Shown one piece after another: positions 37,192 through 49,030 of a stretch of 64,000 bases of DNA (positions are counted from its first letter, which is position 1; every line of letters starts with the position of its first letter). Made by a program: the position numbers and the translations under genes. The DNA comes from Branchiostoma lanceolatum (lineage: Eukaryota; Chordata; Leptocardii; Amphioxiformes; Branchiostomatidae). The stretch is taken from assembly GCF_035083965.1 (NCBI RefSeq), contig NC_089732.1, positions 3,921,383 to 3,985,382 of the forward strand, in the 5' to 3' direction. Below the pieces are notes generated by a model that was given only the letters and a program-made list of their open reading frames with translations, ran no database searches and had not been told where the DNA came from.

Positions 37192-37197
37192 CTTTAT
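37192..37197 (-). terminator. Possible MED26 poly(A) signal
   Basis: AATAAA on the minus strand, followed in that direction by GT-rich sequence. It would give MED26 a 3' UTR of about 1.9 kb. No closer AATAAA was seen. Two mobile elements would then lie in the UTR. Confidence 0.35.
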
Positions 37198-37647
37198 TCA
37201 TGCCGACAGTGAATACTGTTCGCTTCCAAAGGAAGCCTCACCGTACAACTCTTCAACACTGGAAATGTGAGAAAACCTAGTCTGTACACAAGAACACATA
37301 CATGATCGCAGGGCTGTTTGTAGATATGTACAACTGCGGTGCCTTAGTTCCAGATTCATTCCAAGCCCTGTACACTAAATTTGATTCTACAATGAGGCAC
37401 AGGAATTGAAACAAGCCAGAAAACTGAGATTCATATTGGTCAGAATTTGTTATAACAGTTGTAGCATCCAAATGGTGTACTAATTTTCATCCAAATATCA
37501 CAATGTTGAACTAGTGTCACAGAGACATGCACACCACATATGCGTAAGCACTCCTGGATAATAGCACTTGACAAGACAAACCTGAATTCGAGAAAACTAG
37601 CACGCTAAAATGGGACATGTATCAGGCTGAATGTAGTAACGTTGATG

Positions 37648-37790
37648 AAGGTTAGACATCCAGGTAATAAGATATATATATACACCAAAAATAGTTACTC
37701 AAGCCACTGGATAAAATTGTGACATTTTTTTTTTAGATTTTTCAAAATTTTATCCAGTTGCTTGAGCAACTATTTTTGGCGTATGAATAC
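37648..37790 (+). mobile_element. Foldback element, internally deleted
   Basis: It starts GGTTAGACATCCAGGTAATA and has arms TAGTTACTCAAGCCACTGGA and ATCCAGTTGCTTGAGCAACT in opposition. It lacks the CTGANGA/GAAACGTC core of its relatives. Confidence 0.65.
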
Positions 37791-37929
37791 AGTAACTTTC
37801 TATCAACCCACACACATTTCGTCTTAGTACTTTGTCTTTTCTTTAGCCAATCAGGCCAGCTTTCTGCTAACAATCATATCAAAGATCCAATTGCAAGGAC
37901 TTAAAAAAGCATAGCCCTGTATCTGTTAA

Positions 37930-38001
37930 CCTTCTCCCTGCTACCTTATATCATAGTCAATTCAAACCTGGTGCCAAACGGCTTTCTCAGTAGGGAGAAG
38001 G
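37930..38001. mobile_element. TTAA-flanked MITE, copy 3 (best preserved)
   Basis: CCTTCTCCCTGCT and its near-complement AGTAGGGAGAAGG form the ends, with TTAA on both sides (37926-37929, 38002-38005). The element is 72 bases. Confidence 0.7.
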
Positions 38002-38005
38002 TTAA

Positions 38006-39096
38006 GTTTTACCCAAAATACTTCTCTTTTCTTACAAGCACCATATTTCTTTGCCACTGCATTGTTACTTGTGTATACTGTATCTTTCTTACAACAGAAT
38101 TGTTGAGCAAAGCCTATTAAAGTCATACTAACCATATTGTATCTGCATAGCCTTTTCCAAGTCTAAACAACGAAAGAACCACAGAACACATACAATCGGA
38201 ACTACGCGACGTACAACAAAACTCGTGTGTATTGCATTTGCATACTTTTTTCTCTTCTTTACAACTGTACATTTCAATTTGCATTTCTGACCAAGATAGA
38301 AAACAAAACAAGAACTCTAGATTGATGTGTATAGAGAAGTTGTACTCGGAGAGGAATGTGAATTCGTAGAAACTTTTGCAGCATCTGACAGTCACTTTTT
38401 CACGAAAGCAAAGAACGTCACATATCACACATTAGTGCAGCTTACAGCGTGGGAATGCATAGCATACAACTCGTTCGACAGATTTTTTCCGTGCCCACAT
38501 AAACTAAAGAAACAAAATATTCTCTTCAGTAGAAATACGAATTTCAGAGGAATATGACCTGTGGGATATTCTATAAACAGCTTGGCAGGGTTCAAATATT
38601 AAACATTGTGAAATGACTTACCATACATTCAAACAAGACATCTTCAAATTCACAGTTGCTAAGAAGATATCAGAGTGTCTTACCAGTACATGTATCAAAG
38701 TGTAACATTTCTTGATAAAGACAAAAGTGAAGAAGGTACAGCACCACTTTTTATGTAAGATACTAAGAACTTTTCTTTCTTGACAATGAGTTTGGATTTG
38801 CGATTGCTTCTTGTAATATAACAAAAGACCAAGGAAATCAGAGAAAATGTCTTGCTGGCTTACGTTACAGAAACCATTCCTTGTACAAATGTATTTGGAA
38901 ACGTAGAATGTTGCATTTCTAGAGGCACATGACAGAGAGTGGTACAGAAAAGTCGACACCCGATGGAAGAGCAGTGGCAACAAAACGCTTCTGTTGTTAT
39001 TCTATTCTTTTTTGTCACTTAAATATTCAACTCTTCACTTTTACCACTTTGTAGCACGTCATATAAATATCTACTGTACAAAATATTTCACAGTTT
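38006..39096 (-). other. MED26 3' flank or UTR, no other gene seen
   Basis: AT-rich sequence downstream of the MED26 stop. Open frames of about 100-120 codons (38123-38428, 38618-38983) are Cys/Phe-rich translations of AT-rich DNA with no recognisable domain. Confidence 0.45.
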
Positions 39097-42000
39097 CTAG
39101 TCTAGTATGACATAAGGCAGAACTTGTAACACCCCGTCTTCACACGACGTTTTCTCGCAACAGTCCGTCCAGTCGCGCCAGTCCCCGTTGTCATCGAAAC
39201 AGCCGCTGACGCCAGGCCACTGTTCCCCACTCAGTCTATGTAGGTCTTCGTCGGAAACCGGTCGATCGAGCCCGGGTCTCGGCTCCCCCTCCGCCGCCTT
39301 GATCAGTTCGAGCGCGCGCTGTCGCTTCAGTTCTCGTTCTCTAGCAGCCTCGTCTGTGATTGGTTGGGATATACTGTGCGACTTGCCAGCCATTGGCTGC
39401 CGCAAGTCATGTGACAGTCCTGGAAACTGGCCCGGCCGTCTCGCCGCCAAGGCAAGGGGGAAGGGTCCGAGGTCCACGGGTCTGGGAACGAACTCGTTGT
39501 CGTACGAAACGCTGACGGTCACCGCGGGACTCTGCGGAACGTTGGCCGTGATTTGTCGGGTCACAGGGTCAAAGGTTAAAGACCGCTGTTTCAGCTTGAC
39601 CCTCTTGGCAGGTTTGACCTCTGATGACGTATCTTCGGGAGAATCTTCTACTGGCTCCTTGTTCTTAGACTTGTCCTTCTTCTTGGAAGATTTGGACTTT
39701 TTCTTACCGTCCGCCTTCTCCGAGGTTTGGGCACCGGGAAGTTCTGAAGCACCGACGGTTTCCGATGTGCTCGGGAGACGAACTTTAACTGGCGAAACTG
39801 AGCTGCTCTGTACAAGTGTGGATGGCGGTGGGGAGAGCTCTTCTAGCCCCTTCATTTCAGAGTCTCTGTTCGCTAACTCCGGTGGCACGGCTAAACTCGG
39901 TGGTCTGGGAGAACCAACACTGGCACTTGTAATGTTCGTGGGGAGGGACTTGGTTGAGGTGAGATCGGGGGTCGGTGGGGGCGTATCAAACGTATTGCTG
40001 TCATGTAACAACTGTCCGCTAGGTCCAAACGGGACGGGACTCGAACTCGAAGTTTTCTGTAGGCTTCCAACAGGGCTAGATGTTTTCCTCATACTTCCAA
40101 TAGGGCTAGATGATGTTTTTCTTAGACTTCCAACTGGGCTGGAAGTTTTCCTTATGCTTCCAGCCACCACCGGGCTACCGGGAGCGAGTTTTCTTACACC
40201 CAACGCCGGACTGTTGGATCTAGCTTTGGTACTGGCCACAGCAGGACTGTTGGGTCTCCTGTTCGCGAACGCGGGGCTCTGAGGTTTCTTGTTGAGCGCG
40301 GCAGCGGGACTGTGGTTCCTTCGGCCGGCGAGAGGGCTGGGTACCGGGCTGTCCCGTCCACGAGGCAGACCGTTGATTGCAACAGCGCCGACAGCCTGGC
40401 TTGGCGTCGTCGGTCTCTTGGCTTTCGGCCCCTCGTCTCCCCCGTCCATGCTGACTTTTCTGCGCTTGCGGTTGGCGGAATTTGTTTTCTGTAGGACTGC
40501 ACTGGAGCTGGAGCTGGCGCCTGGGCGAACCTCGGCCAGCTTGCCGGGGAGCTTCGGTGAGATTCCAGGTCGTGTCATGGCGATCTACAGGACAGAGGAG
40601 GTAAGGAACAGTTGGAAAAGTGACATAACAATACTCCTGGGAGAAAAATTCTAAAAACTGACATGTGACAATATTAAAAATAATACAAAGAGACACATGA
40701 CGATATCTCTACCAAAAATGTAACTACATGTGCCAGAAAAGCTTTGTTTGAAACAAGTTACCGTCTGTTGGGCAGTGACGGTATGGTACAGTTAGAAAGG
40801 TGATAAGTCACATTAGAAAGCTGAGATGCAATATTAACAAGTACATGTACTACTAGTCTAGGCAACAGTTGATTTCTGACAACAGAAAATTATCGCCAAT
40901 GAGGACCTACTAGTCTGTCAGAAACTAAAGAAAGAATTTTAGGCTTTGCCTGGAATTTCTAATTCTTAAGTCAGCGTAAAATTACAGTCTTAAGCATAAG
41001 AAGGGGACATTAAGCCAAAGATCCCAGTTCGAGGAGAGCTGAATCTTGAGAATACCACACTGATAAGAGCAGAGTTTTGCCACTGAATGCAATCTGCAAT
41101 GGCTCAAACCTAGGCATACTAACAAACGAACAAACAACCCCCTACCTTTGGACTGATGCCCTGGTTGCTAGGCGTGTCCTGTGCTTGGATGTCCCCGGCG
41201 ATGATAAGTTTCTGCCAAATCCTGACCAGCTGTTTGAGTCGCTTGGCCAGGTCGGCGTTGTTGGTCTTGCGGCGAACATCGTTCACGTACTTCCCCAGGC
41301 GCGTCTTCTGCAGAAACACGGTCGGTACAAATAATGAATGGAAAGTAATCTCAACCTGCAAAAAGTTCAAGTTTACTGAGAAACTAAATGTTGTAGCTAA
41401 ACATAAAGGTGGTAAGGTAGTCTTGCGGTTAGGGTTGCTGACTTAGAACCTGAGCATATACTGTAGCTTCTTTAAAGCAGCTTGTACCTTCTGTACAAAA
41501 CTGATGTGTTGTGTCTGAAGGTGGTTTAATGGCTATGCAAAACAAAACAAAAATAAGAATGATCATAGCTTAGCACACTGTCCTAAGGACTGCAACATTT
41601 TTCAGAGTCATGCAAGTCTGATGAGCAACATAATGTACCAAACAACTGTGTGACAAGAGTCCATCATCCATGTCATACTAATTTTACAGTTGACAGGAAG
41701 TATATGCTTTTGCATCTGAAGAGATGCATATGGCATATGTTACAGCAATCCATCCATGCTAAACCATGCAGCTCACAAACAAACACAAATGCAGGGGTCG
41801 AAATTCACTTTGGGGAATTTTGCACCAGTGGATCTAACTTAAAAATTCAGGCGTACAGAAAAAAAGTTGGGTACACTACATAAAATAAATGAACCCAAAT
41901 GCTATGGCAAACTTAAAAATTGTTAACAAGTAATACAACAAAGGTTTTCTTCTTTTTTTTCTGACACTTTAATGTCAAGAATATGCTGCATACTAGTGTA

Positions 42001-44882
42001 AAATAGTACATATAGAATACAACACGGAGTATTCTATATCACCCGAGGTACCAGCCCGACAGGTCGCATCACCTGACGGTCATAGGTCAAAAATAATTTT
42101 ATGTTACTACTACTACTGACTACTACTAGTAGTAGTACCCTACTACACCTATCTAGGTGCACCAGTGCACCCAGTCAAAAACTACGCGCGCAGCTCCAAT
42201 TTTGGGTGGCACCAAATACTTCGAGTCCTGCAAATGGCACCTAACAAAATCCTTGACACAGTTTGTGAGGCTTGAGACCTTTCCTTACCTCCAGGGCATC
42301 CTTTGTCATCGTGATCTTCTCCAGGGCACTGACCACCTCCAACACTCCCGCCATGTCAACAATCTGGGGACAAACAAACAAAAATGGCTGTTTAGAAATG
42401 TGTTTAACAACATGCTACAGTAACACGGCACTGATCACTTCAAGTGTCCCCATGAAGCATGTACTACTCTCTTAAGTCATCTTGATTTTTCAGGTTAGAG
42501 AGTATGCTTCATCGTCATTTCATCAATACAGGGTGGGACCTCTGCCTTGACAGGCTTCAGATCACTTTGGTCCTGTTCAAAAGGATTCACAAATCGGGAT
42601 TCACCCTGAGCTGGCACAGGACTGATCCCGATTCGATCTTCCTCCTGAGGATCACAATTAACCCACCCCCCACGGAGACAGATTTGGACCATTCACACCA
42701 GGATTCACAAATCAGGATCAATCCCGTGCATGGGTGAATCCAGATTCGGGAATCCAAGTATGAAATAGGTCTTTGTCAGGATCCAGAGCCAGGTCTTGGC
42801 CAAGCGGGACCCAGGTGTTCCATATTAATGTTGAAAATTTCCATATGAATCATAGCAATGACCATTGCATGACTATAGCAATGAATCATCTGCTTTTTGG
42901 TCAAATTTGCACCAAGTACATGTAAAAAAATAACAGCAGATGTAAGAAAAACGACAATTCCTATGAAATACCAACAAACTATGATGTAGAAAGTGCAATT
43001 TTTTAATTCAAAACTTGCATGAAATTGAGAGAACCCACGCCTGCATATGACTACAAGTCCTGAAAATCCTTAGAATACGACATGTCTCCCAGCAACATGT
43101 GGAATCCTGTTTCCAATATCTAAACTCTGCTCGTTAGGCATTCCACGGATATTTCAACAGTTGATGCAACACTTAAGATGTAGTGCAGGGTTTTGCCATT
43201 TGCAGTACGAAATACCTTGCAGATAACTTGCAATTTGCCACTCCACTGATATTTGAATACTTGATATAATGTAAACAACTTGGATGAATGAAAATCCTTT
43301 TTCCTGTATTCTGTGATTCATGATACATTATGCTATGCTAGTTTAGCCTACCAAATGGCCAGTTGTTTTATTTTCTGCAGTCCTTTTTTCTAATATTTTT
43401 TTGAAAATTGTAAGTTAGAATTTTGAGACAGAAGAATTTATCCCTCAAAATGCAGGAAATAGTCTTATTTGGTTATGAATTTCAAAATTTTGTACGGGAA
43501 GATGCCAGACTCCCAACCGTTATCATGTCTTTGGCACTCTGCTAGTGACTGGCACCACGCAAAATTGGCCTTCTGTCCCTCATCCCTACGCTGTGAACAA
43601 ATCCTGGTGAGAACACTGACCAGTATAAACTAGTTTGCAGTTCACACATGGAAACAACGGGGCACCACCCTACAACAAACAGCACATCAACCATCTTTTG
43701 TGAGTTCATTGTGGAGTCATAGATTAGAATCAGTGGAACAAAAGCAAGGTGAGAAATACTAATGAATGATAACCAGATGTGTATTGTATGGGACCCAATC
43801 TCTAAATTCCCACCAGGTTTTCTTGATTTGAAGGGACTTTTGTGAATACCACACTGACAACATTACACAAATGCACAAATAAACCTAAGGCCAGTATTTG
43901 ACATAGCTGTCTGCATTCTTTGGTTTTACATCAACATTGAAACTAAGGCCTTTACCATGTGACTTAAATGTCAAGAACACAGATAGTACAAATGCTAGTG
44001 AAGTATATACTAGCTGGATACATTTTTTCTTGCTGGTGAGCAACTCCGGATTCTCAAAATTAGAATACTTGAAGTTGATGGATGGAAATTATAAATTTCA
44101 CAGCTGGCACATGGATCTTCTTTTCAAGACACAAAGAAGTCAGCTCAAGGGAGACCTTTCCTAAATAATTTGAGTATAGAAACCAGTATATAAATACATC
44201 TATTATATGTACATTATTCGTGAAGTTCTGCGGCGATGTTACGACATAGAACAAAGTCAATATTGTAGACATCTTACGGTATACGGTCTGGAAACTTACA
44301 GAAAAATTTGGAGGGAGGGGGGCACATAATAAAACGGTATGTGGTATCATAAAAATGTTCCCTGTAAACTAAAGGCTAATCTACCAAATAGAGAATCTAC
44401 AAAAAGCCTGAAAGACAGATAGCTGTACAAACACACACGTGTAGCAATTGGGTTCCAATATTTCCAACCCCATGTCAACTGCCCCCCTCCCCACCCGAAC
44501 ACTAGTGATATAAGAACACTCATGAGATGTTCGTTCAACTTGTCCGTCCAAAACACAGCCGCTATCATTATGGGAGAATTTGTAAATGTTTACAGATTTT
44601 CTAAATGAAATCAAGACTTTCTAATCTGAAATTTGCAGACGAAATGAAGCTTGATTTCTTTGGAATATTCGAACCGAACGTCTGGACTCTGGAGCGAAAC
44701 AGTAGGGCGGGCAGCGCGATGGCGGACGTGAAGAAAAAAGAGGGAGACACAGTCGGAACCGAAAACTCTTTCCCCGTTTTCCACCCCACAACCACGCCTA
44801 GATACGGAAATTTCCTCACGTTGGCATCCTTGTCGATCGCCTGCAGCAGCCTATCCTTGATTTGTTGCGGATTGGCGTTCAT
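39097..44882 (-). CDS. MED26: Mediator subunit 26
   Basis: A subunit of the RNA polymerase II Mediator complex that recruits elongation factors. Exons 44882-44820, 42363-42289, 41307-41146 and 40584-39097 join in phase to give 595 aa (human MED26 is 600). The N-terminal TFIIS-type domain (1-95) starts [13 protein letters not shown] and includes [25 protein letters not shown] and LVRIWQKLI. In human MED26 this domain contacts TFIID and super elongation complex parts. The middle is Ser/Pro/Lys-rich, with basic patches near 139-143 and 391-408 that are likely nuclear signals. The C-terminal Mediator-binding end is conserved as [15 protein letters not shown] and LPYVILD. An in-frame ATG 33 codons upstream exists in a CG-rich leader, but the chosen start matches the family N-terminus. 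Introns contain a mobile element and degenerate repeats. Confidence 0.95.
41792..42230. mobile_element. Non-autonomous element, 6-bp target duplication (second member)
   Basis: The left end CAGGGGTCGAAATTCA and the right end, the complement of CAGGACTCGAAGTATT, match the family at 21142-21607. CAAATG flanks both sides (41786-41791, 42231-42236). It contains an inverted TAC/GTA triplet tract at 42106-42137. It lies in MED26 intron 2. Confidence 0.75.
42364..44819 (-). other. MED26 intron 1 (2.5 kb)
   Basis: It holds short direct repeats (GGATTCACAAATC-GGAT type, 42580-42750) and AT-rich sequence. No embedded gene was recognised. Confidence 0.5.
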
Positions 44883-45004
44883 GGGGCCCGAGCAGAGCGA
44901 CTCTTGCGGGGACCGTGTTTTCGTCCGACCCGTTCGGCGGCGGACATAACGCACCACTGCCCTCCCACCATCCCTCACTCCAGAATATTATGGGATGCAT
45001 GGCA

Positions 45005-45059
45005 GCATATTATGGGCTGGAATGACGTTTTTCTGACGTCATTCCAGCCCATAATATGC
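45005..45059. promoter_or_regulatory. MED26 promoter palindrome with CRE
   Basis: Two perfect 24-base arms (45005-45028 and 45036-45059) flank a 7-base loop. The loop-proximal part includes a full CRE octamer TGACGTCA at 45034-45041 (ATF/CREB family consensus). It lies 123-177 bases upstream of the MED26 start codon, in a CG-rich region. A related block ATATTATGGGATGCATGGCA directly precedes it. Promoter function is inferred from position. Confidence 0.6.
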
Positions 45060-45292
45060 GTTTTCCGTCCCACGATGCACCAGTCGGTGGGCGTCGGATG
45101 ACGTTCGGGAGATTCCGTAAACGTTGTCGGAGAAACCCGAGTCGATGTCCGACCTCGGTTGACCTGGGCCAAAATACACAGCGGGAAATTCAACTTTTGG
45201 CGCCGATGTAAGTAAAAGCGTCAATCTTTGGAGAAATGTGACGTAAGTGTTGTCATGGAACGTTTTTGTTTGTTTGTTTCCATTACGGCCAT

Positions 45293-45357
45293 GCGCGTTA
45301 GAGCGTTCTCCGAACGCGCACGTTTAACGTTGACGTACGACGAACGTTCTAACGCGC
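45293..45357. repeat. CG-rich foldback
   Basis: GCGCGTTAGAGCGTTC at 45293 and its near-complement GAACGTTCTAACGCGC (15 of 16) flank a 33-base loop rich in ACGT. Confidence 0.7.
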
Positions 45358-45592
45358 CTACAGTACTTGAATAAAGACAGTTGTTTTCAAGGATTCAAAG
45401 TGTGAGGACGTCTTTCATTCGGCTGCGTGTTAAGTTGTGTCTTGTCTTATCCGTCACGGTCCCGTAATCTTCGTCACCCCGCCAGCAAGATCCGAAGAAG
45501 GAACACTAGTAACATCACCGCTTCCTTACAAGGGGTCATTCCTTAAATTTCAGTAAGGTCCTCCTTTCGGAATTCCTTATCCAAAATCAAAC

Positions 45593-45883
45593 TAGCCGGA
45601 GCCTAACCTCTGCTTGGAGACTAATATGGTGATTGGCTTACTGGCGCCAGCTGTAGATTGTACCACACCTTCAAGATGGGGGTGTCGTTCTGTAATACTT
45701 ACAAATACTGCCCAAAACCAACGCGTACATTATCAGCTCACCCATACAAGCAGACGACATTCAGAAGTACATAGAAATGCTTCAAAGAAATCTTGAGCTC
45801 AAGTAGCTGCGAACGCACCGGCACAATTGGCACAGTACCCCCGTATGCGGTGAGCCTCCTTCACGGAGGTCATAAAGACACTT
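45593..45883. repeat. Dispersed repeat, copy B
   Basis: It shares with 52-262 the blocks CCTAACCTCTGCTTGGAGAC, CCTTCAAGATGGGGGTGT, AAGTACATA, TACCCCCGTA and CCTCCTTCAC in the same order. It is longer because of an extra segment after the first block. Confidence 0.75.
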
Positions 45884-46142
45884 TGAACATATATCAACCT
45901 AGATAGATTGCTTTATTTGCTTACAAAGGTGGCACAGGCTCGGTATTTATTCAGTGCAGGGTAAAAGTTAGCTCATATCCTGCGTAGCTCACATGTACAT
46001 GCATGTGGTTGTCCTAAAATATCCTTTGATGTCAAGGACTACGGGTGTCCCATTGGGATTTTATATCTATTTCAAAAGCAATACGAAGAGCAGAAACTCA
46101 ACATGAAATGAAACATGACAGAGTATGGAGATTTTCAATAGC

Positions 46143-46148
46143 TTTATT
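46143..46148 (-). terminator. Poly(A) signal, tandem copy 1
   Basis: AATAAA on the minus strand, about 565 bases after the copy 1 stop. The analogous hexamers of the other copies are at 50160, 54048, 58048 and 61402. Confidence 0.6.
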
Positions 46149-46712
46149 ACAAATTCACACTCTAAAGCCAATAGGTCAGAAACAAACAACTTGCTGGTAA
46201 TTGCTAGTTAGTGAAAATATTAAACATTACCTTTCATTACAAAATTGTGATATTTTACACACATGGAATTTTTCTCATTTGCATACTTTCTACGAATATA
46301 TATATACCTTTGTTTTCTCTACAATGAGAATCCTATCCAACTTGTAAGAAATACATTTATCAGTTTACTTCTACATTTTGTTACATACAGAATTGGTATT
46401 AACTATTGGGAGGATCATCATTATGTATATATCTCGATATGTATATCTATCCATTATTATCTATCAATCTATCCATATATGACATGCACAGAAATCTGTA
46501 TCTCATCACCTACTCATATCAATAAAGCCTACAGAAAACTACCACAAAAATATCATATTAGTTATACTTTTTACTTTGAAGTGATTATGAAAAATAGGAG
46601 ATCGAAACGTTATTGGTTCTGCATTCTTTCTTGCAGCCGTTAGTCATTACCGCATTTTATTAATGATCTCGTACCCAAAAGATCATGAATTTTTTTTTTG
46701 TTAAGCCAGGCT

Positions 46713-48907
46713 TTAAGCGAAGCCGCCGTTCAGTTGGGACATCTTCACTGACGTCGTCTTGACGGTACTGACGTACAGCGGCTGCGTCACGTGACGCCAG
46801 ATGACCAATGAGAAGCGAACCACCAACAGCAGCGAGGCCACGACCAGAAGCACGCAGGTGAAGATGACGTTCCTCTTCCCGAAGTCGGACCGGTTCTTAT
46901 CCATGATGCCGGCCAGCGCGAGCACAACCACTATGTACGGCACCAGGGTGTAGCGGCAGTACCGCTCGAAGACAAAGTTCTCCAGGGCAAACCACACGAG
47001 AGTGATCACCAGCAGCAAACCCAGCATGCCAGTAGCCGTGTCCTCGTTGTTGTAGCCGCCGGAGTAGGTCAGGGTGCTCCCGAAGCTGAGGAGAGTAGCG
47101 ATGGTGGCCCAGGTTGCGTATAGAGCCAGGGCGTTGTGAGCCAGGATGCGGACGAGCCAGAGATCTACCGGTGCGTTCGCGGTCAGCCAGGGCCCGCACC
47201 GGTCCACCCTGCGGTAGGAGACGTACAGCATGTAGTACAGAGTACACGCGCCGATCCCGAGGACCATGGCGGCACCAACTCGCTCCTGCGCATCGTTTAA
47301 GAAACGCCAGCAGGTGAGCAGAACCTGGTGGGCGCACCAGACGACGTAGAAGGAGGTGGGGAAGAGCTCTGGCGCTACGTAGACGTAGCCGCGGGCGTTT
47401 CTGCGGCAGACGGTGATCAGGACGTAGATGAGCCACAGGAAGTTCCATGCGTAGATGGTCGGCCAGATGCCGACGAAGGTCCAGACCGCAGGGTTGATCT
47501 CGTTGGGGAAAAACCTGGACCCGTTCATGATGCTGATGGTGGCCTGCAGTCCTGTGGAAAACGTGGAATAGTCGAGTCAATTAGGGTACCATCCTCCGTA
47601 GGCAACCGTTTTGGATTTAGATTTCATTTCAATTAATCTATCATAAGTGGACTCTAGGTAGACGGTGTTCCTCTGTATAACACTTATGGAGATCTCAATA
47701 AAACAAACAAACAAACTCACCTGGAACAAGTTTGGACTCATACATCCAGGCGATAACCAGCCTCATGACGTAGGTTAACCAGGCGAACACGATCATCAGG
47801 ATGGCCAGAGGCTTGTGCCGGGGCGGCTGGGGTTTCTCATCGGCCTCCTCCATGGTCAGCTTAGCCTTGGAGGTCTGGAAGGGGAACCGTGTGGCAGTGG
47901 TTAACGTTGAAGCGCAGGGCCAGCGGTTTTGAGTGGCAGGCTGGTCATTTGTCGTTATCTTATTGACAGTAACTGAGTAACTTTATGTCAATCTTTGATA
48001 TGTGTTTCAGCCTTAGGGGTAAAAAGGGCAAATTTCAGCGTTCCTCCCAAAACTCCACCCAATAGATACATATGTAATTGGGAGAGGCAGGTTTAGATGA
48101 GCGTGGACAAGTTAGAATCTTTCTGTAACGCATCCACCGTGACTTGCATAGTATCTCGAAGATGTGAAAAACGGTTTTCAGTGGAAAATATAGGAGAAAT
48201 ACTCATAAAGACAAGTTGATGGCGCGGTCACATTAATTGTAGGAATTTTTGTCGCAAGATTTTCAGCGAGACTACGGCCGACCGTCCACCAGTTTAGGAT
48301 CTACGACATCCATTTCCAGTGACGTCCCAAGACACGTCCATGACTGTCTTAATGCAAGAATGTCTTAAAGTTGTTGTCGTGTGACAAATTAATGTGAGCA
48401 GGCCCTAAACTGCTAATAAACTGCACGACACTAATTCACGTTGCTGTTTCATGCACTACAAATCGCCTCCCAACTCCATGTCCACCCTGATATATCGGGC
48501 CTTTCAACACCCGACGAGCAGATTTGGGTAGGCGGCTCGTAGGGCTTTGGTCCCCAAGTGGCCAGGGGTTTGGTCACGCTGGAGTCCGGCAAACAGGCGG
48601 GCAGGACTGTTTAGACGTATGTATAAGGGCAGAGATTGCGATCTCAGTGGCAAAGTCGGCGATTCTACCGAAAGAGGTCGCGATCTGAGTCTCTGTCGAC
48701 AAAGCTCGGAATCATTACCGGAAGAATGTACTGGCAGAGATCCTGACTCTAATCTCTTTCAACAGAAACTCCGATCGCAATCTCTACCGTCGATTCTGGT
48801 AGATCTCTACTCTGACATGTGCATCGGAACGTCTTTGTGATATAACACATCTTTGAACGAATACATCTCTGCAGTTGGCTGATGATAAAGAACTTTTTAC
48901 TCACCAT
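46713..48907 (-). CDS. TspO/MBR-like polytopic membrane protein, tandem copy 1
   Basis: A 331-aa membrane protein of unproven function. Exon 1 contributes only its ATG (48907-48905), exon 2 is 47874-47721, exon 3 is 47551-46713, with GT-AG sites and phases 0 and 1. A short N-terminal segment ending PQPPRHKP precedes about eight hydrophobic helices. Trp and Tyr are frequent at helix ends (for example FVGIWPTIYAWNFLWLIY and ALYATWATIATLL). The C-terminal tail ends with KTTSVKMSQLN. The spacing of RFFP-x4-P-xW-F-x-IW-x-IY, the ELFP/W segment and a later LVR-x5-YA-W-TIATLL helix recalls long bacterial TspO-like tryptophan-rich proteins; this homology is inference. A second in-frame ATG at codon 9 has an ideal ACCATGG context. 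It is the most diverged of the five copies. Confidence 0.85.
48487..48545. promoter_or_regulatory. Conserved intron 1 element, copy 1
   Basis: CTGATATATCGGG (one base off the palindrome CCCGATATATCGGG) is followed by GAGCAGATTTGGGTAGGCGG. The same arrangement is present in intron 1 of copies 2-4. Confidence 0.55.
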
Positions 48908-48974
48908 TCTAAAAGCGCCGTTAAGTTCTTTGATTCCCACAAGCTACACTATTGGAGTGAACAGTGTTCGTTGG

Positions 48975-49030
48975 TACACCTTTAATTTATGTACGTACAC
49001 GTGTGTTTGTTAATCATTATATAATTGTTA
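48975..49030 (-). promoter_or_regulatory. Promoter, tandem copy 1
   Basis: Minus-strand CATAAATTAAAGG (TATA-like) lies about 75 bases upstream of the ATG, with CACGTG at 48998-49003 and an upstream AACAATTA-type block shared with the other copies. Confidence 0.5.

Noticed and set aside
39188-40282. 364-codon plus-strand open frame opposite MED26 exon 4
   Set aside because: It is the antisense of the conserved, family-matching MED26 frame. Its length comes from the GC-rich, low-complexity coding strand.
46263-46643. 126-codon Tyr/Ile-rich plus-strand frame
   Set aside because: It lies in the AT-rich 3' UTR of tandem copy 1, on the opposite strand, and has composition expected of AT-rich noncoding DNA.
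46897-47580. 227-codon minus-strand frame overlapping tandem copy 1 exon 3
   Set aside because: It is an alternative frame of the conserved membrane-protein exon, His/Arg-rich and without conservation of its own. The same applies to similar frames in copies 2, 4 and 5 (50844-51212, 51381-51698, 58756-59064, 62125-62460).
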